The notes below the pieces were generated by a model that was given only the letters and a program-made list of their open reading frames with translations, did no database searches and was not told where the DNA came from. From assembly GCA_029204225.1 (NCBI GenBank), contig CM055095.1, positions 19,245,450-19,307,449 on the forward strand: 62,000 nucleotides of DNA, in the 5' to 3' direction. Each line of letters begins with the position of its first letter. Positions within the stretch are counted from its first letter, which is position 1. The position numbers and the translations under genes were made by a program. The DNA comes from Diphasiastrum complanatum (lineage: Eukaryota; Streptophyta; Lycopodiopsida; Lycopodiales; Lycopodiaceae). Below are positions 44,280 to 55,245 of the stretch, in pieces.

Positions 44280-46181
44280 TCACAAGGTACATGTTTGAGT
44301 TTGGCTCAAAACCTTTTGTACACATCTTGGAAGAGGGCGATTGAAGCTATATTTGATGAATAGCTCTACACCACATTTAACGGGCCTTATCGCACATACC
44401 ATTACGTATGTACTTTTTGAGTTTCTAGAAAAGTATTCTTCCTTTCCATTGGTACTTTTTTCGAAATCACAATTAGTTAATGAAGGGTGCCCAATGGAAC
44501 TATTTATATATGCAGCAATATTGCCATATTTTTCTGGACGCCCATCAATGTACATACGATGTGATTTCAAAACATTCTCTCCTTGCACACGTCGCTCTTC
44601 CAAAGAACAAGCATTGGCATTCAAGCCATAAACCTGCATTCTCCATTGGTGACGACACAGAGCATGCCAATCACCCCAATTGTATTGAGGTCATGCATAA
44701 GGCATTAATGTGACAACACTATTCAAGGGGACATCAATGCTAGTCAAAGAAAATAAACCCAATCCCACATTAGAAAAGTGCTCACTTGGCTTGATCATGT
44801 ACATATGACCCCAATATGAAAATGATGTTCCACATAATGGTATTGGTATTCTATCAGGCCAACATGAATATTTCTTTCTATCAAAGGGCTTAACCAATGC
44901 TTCTAGGTAGGGAGGAAGGGGAGACTCAGTCAATGAATTTAAAACATTCTTGGATAAATCAACAGTACGTAAATTTGGTTGTTTATTTTCAAATCTTGTC
45001 AAAATGCATCCAAGTCGTGTTCTTTTTTTTTAATGGAGTAAATCTAGATGGGATAGGAAGAAGAGGGGATTCTACACAAGGTATGTGAGGTGATGTGAGA
45101 TGGATAGAATCGATGTGAGGTGTCGTGGGATGGATAGAATCGATGTGAGGTGTCGTGGGATGGATAGAATCGATGTGAGGTGTCATGAGATAGATAGAAT
45201 CGATGTGTGGTGACATCGTGGAATGAATAGAATCCATAGTAGAATTTGCGTGAGGTGTTGTGGGATGGATAGAATCCATGTGAGGTGTCGTGGGATGAAT
45301 AGAATCTATGTGTGGTGATATCGTGAGATGAATAGATTTCATGGAAAGATCTATGTGAGGTGTGGTGGAGTGAGTGACGTGCGAAATGGAAAGATGCATA
45401 ACTTTCACATCATGAGGTGTGTAGTGACTAGTGACATCATTATGATCATCAACAAGGTCTTCGCGTAATGCCAAAGATGATCCAAAATCGATATTTCTTA
45501 TCTTGTTGATAAGATTGTCAATCGACATGTTATAAGACATTGACATCAATGTATTATTCTGCAAGAGTGAAACATTACACAAGCATAAGTTTTATTTTTT
45601 CAAAAAAATTATAAATATGTGTATGATAAGAACAATACTAAATTGTCAAAATGTACCTCCAAATCCACATCGGGCTCCTCAATGTGCTTTCCAAACTTCC
45701 ACAGATGTTGCACCATTATTCGTCTTTCTCAAATTTTCAATCCTTTGCATTGTTTGCACTCGCAATATATCTTTTCATTACCTTTGTTGATACTAATTTC
45801 ATTTTACAATTACAAAAATGATTAGCTTAATGTTACAAGCTAATTTATATGTGTATAAATACAATCCTAAGTTTTAAACAAATAATTATATAGTACCTGT
45901 AATTTAGGTCAAGGCTGAGCACCAGAACTTGATGACGATGATGTTCCACTAAGTCTTTGCTCAAGCATTTGTGCTCTTTTTTGTGATTTCATTTTGTAAT
46001 ATTGCATTTTCTTTAACTTTTTGCTATCTTGTGGAGGCGTCGTGCTTTAAACAATCATAGAAAGAAAACAAAAAAGTTATATTCAATACACAATGCTGCA
46101 AATCCAAATGTTAAGTACATAATATCTACTGTACATTTAATAAATATACCTATTTCGAGACATTTCCTCAGTGGAAGACAT
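44280..46181 (-). pseudogene. Transposon-carried gene with zinc motif, decapeptide repeats and SET-like domain
   Basis: Minus strand. Candidate first exon MSSTEEMSRN (46181-46150), then PPQDSKKLKKMQYYKMKSQ (46044-45897). Next is YCECKQCKGLK with RRIMVQHLWKFG (45780-45655), like the zinc part of transposon-associated domains. 45560-45030 holds decapeptide repeats. 45002-44280 reads NVGLGLFSLTSID, GRPEKYGNIAAYINSS and VMVCAIRPVKCGVELFIKY. These match in order the SET motifs G-x-G, G-N-x-A-x-F/Y-I-N-x-S and A-x-R-x-I-x-x-G-x-E-L-x-x-x-Y. SET domains methylate lysines using SAM. TGA at 45729 and 44691 and a frame change at a T-run (45024-45031) break it. Splice sites are only partly resolved. It may be a separate gene or the 5' part of the TNP2 gene. 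Confidence 0.6.
45070..45370 (-). repeat. 30-bp coding minisatellite (decapeptide repeats)
   Basis: Repeats of the peptide TPHIDSIHPT (30 bases), about eight to nine copies with some 6- or 12-base insertions, within the open frame 45582-44989. All length changes keep the frame. Confidence 0.8.
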
Positions 46182-46199
46182 ATTTGCTAATGAACGATT

Positions 46200-48640
46200 A
46201 GATTTTATCTGCAATTTCTTAACAAGAATGTTAATGATATTGACAAAATACACTTGTTAAGATATACAGTTAACATTGATATGTACACACAAATTTAACA
46301 AGATCCAACTATTGATATGATGTTGTTTGAAGACTCTTGCTGATTTACAATGTTCAGTGTTGCTGCTCAATTTGCGATTTGCTGCTCATACTTCAAGATT
46401 TAATGCTATTGACAAAAATCAAATAAATCTTATGGATGCTGCTCACAATTCTTATACGAAGACTGTTGTTGCTGAATTATTTGGGAAGAAATACACTATG
46501 TCTCATTGAAACTAATGTACTGGTAACACAATGTATATGATGAGGGACTATAGCCCGACTTCAGGTTATGATCATTCATTTTTCATTAGTGTATGTGCTT
46601 GTGAGGAGGTTGATGCATAATTGCCGAAAGCTATTGATTTTTCACTGTCCTGTGAAACCAGACCTGTTTTTTCACTATTGGCTGATTCATTCTAATTAGC
46701 TGCTACCGACATAATCAATTCAGATCTCGAATGTCAGCGGTCATACTTTTCAATGCTTGCGAGGTCGCTGCGCAACTGAGGAGGGGGACATGTGGTGGCA
46801 TGGTTTTGACAATTATTAAAGTTTTTGGCTTTTAACTGCTGAATCTTAAGCCTTTTCGTTATACCGCAATGCATAGCATATTCATAGCTGTATTTATTGC
46901 TCAAAGTATCAAATCTGGTCAAATCTGTTTTTTATGGCACTGAGGCCCATTTGTTGCCTAGACTTTTTGCAAGGGCACTAGTCATTGCTAAAGGCATTTG
47001 CTTCACGATCTTAAAATAATATGTTTCTATACATTTGCCAAAGGCTTATATTTAAGGCAATGTGAATTGTTGGTCCTTATCACTTGACATAGAAGATCGA
47101 GTGACTAAACTTGGTCAATCTATGATTTGGAACAATCAATTTTGGCCCCTGATAGATTGAATCTAGTCTTTGGACAGGATGATTAGTTTGCTGCTTGGAA
47201 GGACAAGAGAGCAATAGTTTTATTTTAAGAAGAGATTACAGCAGCAGAGATCTAATATAGGAGCATGAGCACTTCAACAGATGGACTTTGCAAATGCTTA
47301 ATTTTTTCTTGTCCCCTATCACCATCTCAAGAAAAACCCATTTTATGCTCTCAATGATCTTCTGAAATCAAATTCGACTGTGATACAATCAATTAGTCAT
47401 GGTGATCATGTTAGCATTACTGGTAGCACCTCTGCACAAGACCACAACCAAGGATTTCACAAACAGATGTTTGATCCATTCCTCAACGCTAGCATTCATC
47501 TAATAACATCCGTCGAATTATTTCCTTTCCATCCACTCAACACAAAATATGAAAACACTCCACCACATCCCCCTGTGCTCTTGTCAATTGCTCTCATCTC
47601 CATCCATCAACAATCCCTTCACGAAAAAAACCCACCTCCAATCCCTCGGATTCCACCCACAGGGATTTCAAATCTCTTCTATCCTTAATCTTCCTTCAAC
47701 TGGCTTTAATCGCATAGCACACAACCATGTTCTTCAAAATCTATTAGCTCATTGGTACCATACTTCATGGAAGTAGTAGTATATCTAGCATCCCTTAGTG
47801 TATTACAAAAAAGAAGAAGGAAGATTGCGCCCAGCTTAACACATGCTTTTTTATTTTTAAAAAACGTTCCGACCCAGTACGTTTTGACCCAAAAGTGTTG
47901 GAAAGGGTTTCTAAGGGACACATTTATATATATGTCTATCAATGTAAATAGCCCCATTTTGGTGCCTCTATCACTCGAGAAAGTCAAAATTTGCTACCTA
48001 ACATATGATTTTGTTGCTTATTACTTGACATGGCTCTATCAAATGACTAGACTCAACAAGTAATATATTAAGACAACTCAAGTTCAACCTCTTGTCAGAC
48101 CCCTATTACACGTGATAACTTAAATTTTATGTCTTTTGTTGTTTATCACTCGACACGGCTCATCAAGTGATCAAACTCAACCAATCCCAAGTCTAATATA
48201 CTAAGATAGCTCATATCACATGAGTTAAGGGTCGGAAAGGGTTTCTAAGGGAAACATATATAACAAATTTATTAATACTTTATAAACTAAATAATGTCCA
48301 CAACTTATATGCGCCATCAAATCACATATTTACATTTGTCATTTTTTTTTAAATCACAAAATTCTCTTAAACACATGGTCATTTTGTACATATCAAAGCA
48401 TCTACTTGTCTTATATCAAATCAAAATACAATTAATACTCATTTGCCCTTTTCAAAAAATCATCAAAATCTTCAAAAAAAAACATGGTCCTCTTGTACCC
48501 AAAATATGTCATATCAATCACATGCTTTTGTCCTTAAAAATTCATGCTTAAAAATATGTCATATCACCCACATGCTTTTGTCCTCAAAAATTATTTATAA
48601 AATTAGAGTCAAATCATTTTTTTAGTTCCATAATTTGTCA
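46200..48640. other. Unassigned, inside or beside the CACTA element
   Basis: No recognised protein. Small frames (46327-46509 +, 47380-47688 +) have no known motif. Repeated text: ggaaagggtttctaaggg at 47897 and 48234, and a 49-base duplication (aaatatgtcatatca, then cacatgcttttgtcct) at about 48503 and 48553. It could be the CACTA promoter side. Confidence 0.4.
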
Positions 48641-48699
48641 TTTTGACAAACCACTCGCCATATGACACATTCCAAGCCGTTATCACAGATTTTCATGCA

Positions 48700-48770
48700 A
48701 AACAAAATTGCGTGGCACTGTCACGCGTGGCAAAAAAATGCGTGGCAGAGCCACACGACACTTGAAATCT
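48700..48770. repeat. Subterminal repeats, right cluster
   Basis: GCGTGGCACTGTCACGCGTGG and then gcgtggcagagccacacg, the same motif family as 38970-39385. Confidence 0.55.
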
Positions 48771-48857
48771 GGAAAGGCTCTCATTCAATATTTCTCCATG
48801 CTTTCTTGTGGATTTCTTGAGGCTCTCAAGCTCTCACTCTCAAGCTTTCAATCTCTC

Positions 48858-48860
<3 letters not shown>

Positions 48861-48895
<35 letters not shown>

Positions 48896-48953
48896 CTCTC
48901 ACTCAATCTTTCATTTCTTTTTACTCCTCTCCACTCTTTTCTCAATCTCTCCA

Positions 48954-49031
<78 letters not shown>

Positions 49032-49053
49032 CTTTCGCTCTCCAATCTCTATT

Positions 49054-49135
<82 letters not shown>

Positions 49136-49246
49136 CTTTCACTCTCCAATTTTCAATCTCTCTTTCTCTTTCACACATTCTTTCACACCTCCTTTTTATT
49201 TTTCACACATTTAGGAGTTTGCTTTTCTTTTTCACTCTCTCACACA

Positions 49247-49280
<34 letters not shown>

Positions 49281-49281
49281 T
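48861..49281. repeat. Compound (CT)n(CA)n microsatellites
   Basis: CT run 48861-48892; CT then CA 48961-49030; CT then CA 49055-49134; CA 49259-49281. The CT-CA block plus tctttc.ctctccaat is itself duplicated (48961-49050 and 49055-49150). The long Ser/Leu/His/Thr ORFs over this area are artefacts. Confidence 0.95.
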
Positions 49282-49353
49282 TACACATTCATTTTTCACA
49301 TTTGATATCTTTCCAAGTTCTTTTCCCAACTTCATATCTTTCTCTCAATAGTC

Positions 49354-49915
49354 ATGTCTACTAGTGGTAGCGGAGCATCAAGGAGGAGGCCAAGATCCTC
49401 TTCCGGTGGAAGAGGACAAGCCTTGGGATCGGATTCCGATCGAGTGCGAGATTTTTATACTATGCTATCTCCCGAGGAAAGACAAAGGATGAAAGCCCTT
49501 TGTCTTTCCGAAGGAGAATCCGATCAACAAAATCGTGGATTCGTTTCTTTTTAAATACTTTGGTCACGATTTGTTTAACCGTTGGGAGCACCAAAACCAA
49601 GGAGAAAAAGACAAGATACTTGATATATTGTACCATGAGTTTCCACAACCAAATCAATTTAATGACAAATGGGCGAAGACGAGTATGTGTATGCATATTC
49701 GTCATAAGCGCCAATCATTAAGACGATTATGCAGTAAAGGCAAGAAGAGGCCGTGATGGGCATTCAAAAAAGATTGGGAAAAATTTGTTTATGAATCCAA
49801 GCATCCTAATCCCGAGCGCCTTAAGCAACAAAGAGAGGCAACAAAATCAAGGCTTAATTTTTTAGGCCAATCTCACCTTGGATCGGGAGGCAAGACCAAT
49901 ATGCATGCCCAATTT
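49354..49915 (+). pseudogene. CACTA accessory ORF (Ptta/En-Spm plant transposase-like), first exon
   Basis: ATG 49354 starts a Ser/Arg/Gly-rich stretch and then RVRDFYTMLSPEERQRMKAL. After a frame change near 49530 come FLFKYFGHDLFNRWE and ILYHEFPQPNQFNDKW. After TGA 49754-49756 come WEKFVYESKHPNPERLKQQ and SRLNFLGQSHLGSGG. The W-x-x-F-V, then N/R-rich helix, then H-x-x-GSGG pattern is that of the second CACTA protein of plants, often a DNA-binding helper of TNP2. The exon ends at a GTAAGC donor (49916). The rest is cut off by the copia insertion. Confidence 0.55.
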
Positions 49916-50022
49916 GTAAGCAATTCTCTTTTAGCTAATTGCATTTCATATGTTTATTGTTTATCAATATTTGTTTTGTTAAAACATAAAATATGTTTGC
50001 TATCCGTACAACTATAGTGTCC

Positions 50023-50472
50023 TACTATATTTCACACGTGTGAAACCAAAAATAACAAAATATGAGCATTCTACACACAAGATTGCAAGATAACATCATG
50101 AGAGTGCACCAATGAGTAGTAGAACCCAAAGAGAACCATGTATAATGATGAAATGAGAGAGAGAAGGGAGAAGATGTGTCTCTCCATGACTTACAACAAT
50201 ATATGATAGGTCCAAACCCTATTTGGCCACTTGGCTTTCCCTCCAAAATGCAAACCTTATTATTTTTGGGTCTAGATTCAATGTACCCAAAGTTCAAATT
50301 TGAATCTCTCTCAAACTTGACTACCAGATTTCCCACACTTTCAAAAAGTGTTTATTGAATGTATTTTAAACTAATATAACTTCAAAAAGTTTATATCTAA
50401 GTCTAAAATGAGTTCTGGCCTCTTATTGACAATTTACCAAAATATGACTAAACTAGTTGAAATATCTCAAAC
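50023..50472 (-). repeat. 3' LTR of family A copy 2
   Basis: It starts TTTGAGATATTTC (TGTGAGA in copy 3) after the PPT. It aligns through ttagactta, aataaacactttttgaaagtgtggg and cattggtgcactc to the CACACGTGTGAAATA block, where similarity with the copy 1 LTR stops. The last part of the LTR is therefore missing. Confidence 0.75.
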
Positions 50473-50525
50473 TCCCTCTTCAACTAGTTTTGGCATAGTT
50501 TTGACAATAGAACTTTGATCCAACT

Positions 50526-52159
50526 TTAGAATGATCTCCATCCTAAATATAGATCTCCTTTATAAGGTTCAAAGTATATTTCATAATTGATATAGAGAAT
50601 AGTGTCCAAATTGGATGCTTCACTATTTCTTACATCAATTTTACACATCAGGATATAACTAGAACATGAAGAACCAAATAGAATGTGAATGAAATGATTC
50701 CTCCATGCTTCAAACTTTGAACTCTCTAGAAAATTACAGCAACTGACCATTTGCTTGCTTGTCTCCTCCAACTTTGTCCTTTCTTGATATGTCTCCACCA
50801 TAAAACTCCATGAATGAGCCTCCATCTCCATCTTGCCACAAGATATCATCAAACCTTGATGACTTGCCCATGAATGAGTGACATAATGAGCTTTCAATAG
50901 TTTCATTTCCATGAGCAAAACCATCCAAGAATGCTAGTACAACTCCAACAATAAGATATTGCAAGACAATGTAGCTAGTTTGTCCATATCTTAACAATTT
51001 GCACACATCCACATGAAATAGCTCAAACATGAGATAGAATAAGTAAAGTAAACTTGAACAACACTTTCTTGCTGCTCCTTTGACCTTACTTGAGTCTTCA
51101 ATAAGCTACAAAAACAGATCCATAACATCTTTGCCAAATAATGCTCTTGACTAGCTCCAAATTGCCAACTTCCCTTTTGACTAGTTGAAGCGCTTTGAGA
51201 TCAACCTCTTGATCTTCATCTTGATCATCAAAGTTAGTGAACAAACTTTGTTTTCCAGATCCATTACTTGCTTTTCTAGTATGAAAACCATGAGAACCAA
51301 TATCCACTTCAATAGCATCATCTACACAAGAAAATTCTCCAAAACATGTGAGTAAAGCAAAGTGAGTCGCTTCCACTTGCTTACCTTTCCCTTGATCATC
51401 AAAGATATCAAAGATATGAATATCTTCAGACTCCCTCTCAAACATATGATCTAGATCCAACAAGATCTCATCAATGCTTGATCTCGAATCTCCACAAAGG
51501 TTAGTAAAAACAATGTCACCAATGTCACCATCATAAATCAAAAGATAGATTCCAAACTTTCCATCCAACATGAAATAGAGTAGGTGAAGATGAGTATCAA
51601 ACCTAATAAATCCAGATTTCTTGAGTCCATAACAAACCTCAATAAGCCCACCAATGAGGTCTCCCTTGTCTTGAAAAAATTGCTTCTCGATTTGCCCCAT
51701 GTAGTTTTCTCCAACCAACCTTTTGTGATTTCGATCATGAGTGATCAATTCACAATCATAGAATCCTTTGAGTTGATGAAGAGATGTGAGATCCATGCCT
51801 TGGATATTCCCAAGAACCAATCTTTCATTGCTCTTTCCTTCATAAGACTCCCTCTTAATGATTGCATCATAAGAAGTAGAAACCTCAAAAACTAATTTAG
51901 GTAATGACTCATATGATAATGTTTTTTTTCACTATCATTCACAATGACATCATTCAAAGTACATCCTACTTTGAACTCTTCACATACTGCTCTTCTTCTT
52001 GACTTGTGACTATCTCCCTCATCAAGTCTCTTGATAGAACCATTTGATCTACTCTCTTTATGAAGAATGTGACTCCACTTGCTGCAAAAATGACTTTCTT
52101 GGACTCATCACAAAAGAATATAGAAGAACCATCTCCTTCATGAATGCACCTAGCAACAT
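50526..52159 (-). pseudogene. Family A copy 2: non-pol segment in place of integrase and RT
   Basis: A frame 51820-51098 (240 aa) and overlapping frames to 50526. The first part (IQGMDLTSLHQLKGF, then DGKFGIYLLIYDGD) is unfamiliar. KGKQVEATHFALLTCFGEFSCVDDAIEVD corresponds to the post-integrase/RT-entry block of copia elements and aligns with copy 3. From there on, and again at 51030-50734 (LFHVDVCKLLRYGQTSY, ILWQDGDGGSFMEF), the text is not RT but is shared with copy 3 at about 80 percent by eye. The far upstream end 52159-51960 reads VARCIHEGDGSSIFFC and continues the frame from 58019. Function unknown. Confidence 0.6.
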
Positions 52160-52164
52160 CTTTT
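52160..52164. other. Target site duplication of element B (left copy)
   Basis: CTTTT at 52160-52164 is repeated at 58019-58023, directly outside the two LTRs of B. Confidence 0.85.
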
Positions 52165-52425
52165 ACTTAGAATTTGCTTTGCACAAGAACACAGATCATG
52201 CTACATAGTAACACAGACAGAAAACACTCTCCACAACAGGCTCACATAACAACTGTACTTCTCAAAATGAAATTACACTGTACATATAGTTGTTTACTCA
52301 GGCAACCCATGCATGACCCAGGTTGCCGTTGGCGGGACTCGTGTCCCGTCAACTTGCATCGTGACGAGGCCAACTGATCCTTATCAACAGTACAGTGGCA
52401 CAGTGATTCTACTTTAATTCTAACT
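52165..52425 (-). repeat. 3' LTR of element B
   Basis: 261 bases. On the minus strand it starts AGTTAGAATT and ends AATTCTAAGT, so the ends are AG...GT, not TG...CA. It differs from the 5' copy by scattered substitutions and lacks a 13-base piece (tgataggacccac) present there near 57968. Confidence 0.88.
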
Positions 52426-52437
52426 GTCTCCCTTAAA
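52426..52437 (-). other. Polypurine tract of element B
   Basis: TTTAAGGGAGAC on the minus strand directly before the LTR. Confidence 0.65.
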
Positions 52438-52479
52438 GTAGAGTCTACTTTTTATATAGTCATATTCATAGCTTTAAAG

Positions 52480-53700
52480 TCAACAAACTTTAAGTATAGA
52501 AAGCTTTGATCTAAACTTATCAAACTTTTCTCCAACAAGTGGCTTAGTGAAAATATCAGCTAGTTGTTCTTCTGTGCTACAATGAGCAACATAAATTTCA
52601 CGACTTAGCAGCCTCTCACGTATAAAGTGATACTGAATCTCAATGTGCTTAGTTCTTGCATGGAACACTGGATTCTTTGCTAGTTGAATGCCACTCTGAC
52701 TGGCGCTATGTAATGTCGTGGGATTTTTTTGCTTCATGCCAACTTCTTCCAAGATTTGTCTCAACCATATAGCTTCTTGTGCTACACTACACATTGTCTT
52801 ATACTCTGCTTCTGTGGTGGATAGAGCAATTGTACTTTGCTTCTTACTAGGCCAAGAAAAGCAACTACCACAAAACTGGAATACATACCCTGTGGCGGAT
52901 CTACGATCATCATAGTCACCTCCCCAATCCACATCCACATAGCCACGCAACTCAGGTAAACCATCATGCTTATTGTAAATCAAGCCATACTCTGAAGTGC
53001 CTTTTAGATAACGCAAAATGCGTTTAGCTACCTTCCAATGCGTTTCCGTAGGTGCTGCCATAAACTGACTTACAATGCCAACAACATAGCATATATATGG
53101 TCTAGTCGTGGTAAGGTAAATCAAGCTCCCTACTAACTGCCTATACAGCGTAGTATCAAATGACTGTGACTCATCAAGCTTAGAAAGCTTTTTATCTGAT
53201 TCAATAGGACTATTCACTGGTTTGCAATCTTGCAACCTAAACCTGTGCAACAACTCTTTGACATACTTCATATGTGTTAAACCTACTTCGTGTCCTTTTT
53301 GCCACACTTCTACTCCAAGGCAATAATGCATCAGGTTGAGATCTATCATCTCGAATTGTTCCATGAGATCTTTCTTGATTATATCTATCATCTCTTGATT
53401 ATTTCTCATAATAATCAAGTCATCAACATAAAGAGCAGTCAAAACAACCATACCATCAAAGCATAAGACATATAGATTTGGATCAGAATGTGTTCTCACC
53501 ATTCCCTTTGAACGAAAGTAGGTATCAATCCTGCTATACCACGCACGTGGTGCCTGTTTAAGACCGTAAAGTGTTTTCTTCAAGCGAGATACTTTATTTT
53601 CCTGTCCCTTCGTTACAAAGCCTCAAGTTGATCCATGAACACCTCTTCTTTTAACTCACCATTTAGAAAAGCACATTTCACATCCATCTAATGCAAAGGC
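52480..53700 (-). pseudogene. Element B reverse transcriptase palm and RNase H
   Basis: MDVKCAFLNGELKEEVFM (first RT Asp, about 53687-53635) precedes a short frameshifted piece. Then one 367-residue frame 53583-52480 has KKTLYGLKQAPRAWY, LTALYVDDLIIM (YVDD), QLVGSLIYLTTTRPYICY, YVDVDWGGDYDDRRSATGY (RNase H Asp), ALSTTEAEYK (Glu), LADIFTKPL and a normal end. The third RNase H block reads HSASQSGIQLA where the family has an Asp-Asn-Gln-Ser; its loss suggests an inactive RNase H. Confidence 0.92.
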
Positions 53701-55245
53701 CAACCAAAATGTGAAGCTAAAGCAACAAGTAGATGTAAAGTATTCCACTTACATACTGACGCAAAGGTCTCCTCATAATCGATGCCTTTACTTTGTGCAT
53801 ACCCTTTGATCACCAATCTCGCCTTGTGCTTTGCTATACTTCCATCTGCATGGTACTTAGTCTTGTATACCCATTTGCAACCAATGGGTTTCTTGCCAAC
53901 TAGTGGTTCTACTAAGTCCCATGTGCTATGCTTAGCAATTGACTCCATCTCCTCTCCCATGGCCTTGACCCAAATGTCATCATCCTTCGCTTCACCATAA
54001 GTCAAAGGTTCTTTGCTTTGAATAATGCTAGATAAGAGAGCATAATTTGCTTCATACCTTTCAGGTTGTGTCTTTTCTCTTGTTGATCTTCGTAGCTTTC
54101 CCTGGTTAGATGATCCTGGAAAGTCATCTATGTCGCGGCTCTCCAACAATCTCTCAAACCACTTAGGGAGCTTCGGCTTCCTGGTGAAAATGTAGCCTTC
54201 TCCTTGCATTTGTCACCTGCAATCTCAATTCTTCTTGTACCAAAAGGTTTATCTCTACCTCTCCAACCTGTCTCTTGAGGTTGAGTAGTAGTATCTTGAG
54301 ATGTATTCTCATTTTCATCACTTGGAAGGTCAATGAATGGATCATCATTAGGTGGTATCCTCACTATACCATCTTTTCCACTGGATATATCTATCTTCTC
54401 AGCATCCTCGTCTTCATACATCTTGGATTCATCAAAAATAACATCACGGCTTATATGGATTTTGTTTTCCACTAGATCAAAACATCTATAGTCTTTCACA
54501 CGATCATCATATCCTAGAAATATACACTTGATAGCTTTTACATCAAGTTTATGTCTCTCTTCCTTAAGAATGTGTACAAAGGCCTTACATCCAAAGATTC
54601 GCAAATGGTTCACCTTTGGCTTCTTCTTCATGAATGCTTCCTTAGGTGTTATCTTTGGTATGGCAATGGTAGGACTTCTATTTTGAAGATAGACTGCCGT
54701 ACTACATGCTTCTGACCAAATTTTTTTTGGTAGTTTCATCTCAGCTAGCATAGATCTGGCACTTTCCACAATCATACGATTCTTGCGCTCAGCTACACCA
54801 TTGAGAGCAGGAGTATGAGCTTGCGTAAATTGTCTTTTGATCCCACATTGATCACAAAGATCATTGAAGTTATTAGACTTGTACTCACCTCCACTATCTG
54901 ATCTTAGGACTTTGATCTTCCTACCTGTCTGATTTTTGACCAATGCTTGAAATTGTCAAATGCATCTGATTTCTTCTTCAAGAAGTAGGTCCACGTCTTG
55001 CATGACATATCATCAATAAAAGTCATGAAATAGAAGGCTTTACCTAAGGACATGGTCCTCATAGGCCCGCATAAATCTGTGTGGATTAAATCCAGGATGT
55101 TCTTTGCTCTTGCAACACCACCTTTATTGAACTTCTCTCGATGCTGCTTCCCATATACACATGATTCGCACATCGATTTCAAGGGTCTTCTATGGTAGGC
55201 AATCCTGTTACCATCTCCAATTTTCTCATTAAACTGAGGCTTCAC
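53688..55245 (-). pseudogene. Element B integrase and RT N-terminus
   Basis: The frame 55245-54904 has CESCVYGKQHREKF (zinc end) and DLIHTDLCGPM (first Asp). 54943-54128 has VLRSDSGGEYKS (second Asp), PALNGVAERKNRMIVE (Glu), HLRIFGCKAFVHI and IFLGYDDRVKDYRCFD. 54209-53688 has LRRSTREKTQPERYEANYAL, KHSTWDLVEP, CKWVYKTKYHADGS and ARLVIKGYAQSKGIDYEETFASV. Frameshifts lie near 54925 and 54190, and a TAG (53688-53690) sits where the family has Gln, just before the first RT Asp. Confidence 0.92.

Larger units (their letters stand above)
38930..48790 (-). mobile_element. CACTA (En/Spm) DNA transposon, limits approximate
   Basis: A TNP2-type transposase and an upstream multi-exon gene lie on the minus strand between two clusters of short palindromic repeats built on gtggca/tgccac (38970-39385 and 48700-48770), both with GCGTGGCACTGTCAC. 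Such subterminal repeats are typical of CACTA ends. I could not find an unambiguous CACTA terminus or 3-bp target duplication, so the borders are estimates. The right-hand cluster could belong to a different CACTA copy that carries the + strand ORF at 49354. Confidence 0.6.

Noticed and set aside
45070-45370. CRISPR-like array
   Set aside because: The 30-bp units have no unique spacers and encode a decapeptide in frame; plant nuclear context.
48708-49305. Two long + frames and one minus frame rich in Ser/Leu, His/Thr or Cys/Val/Arg/Glu
   Set aside because: They are translations of (CT)n and (CA)n microsatellites.
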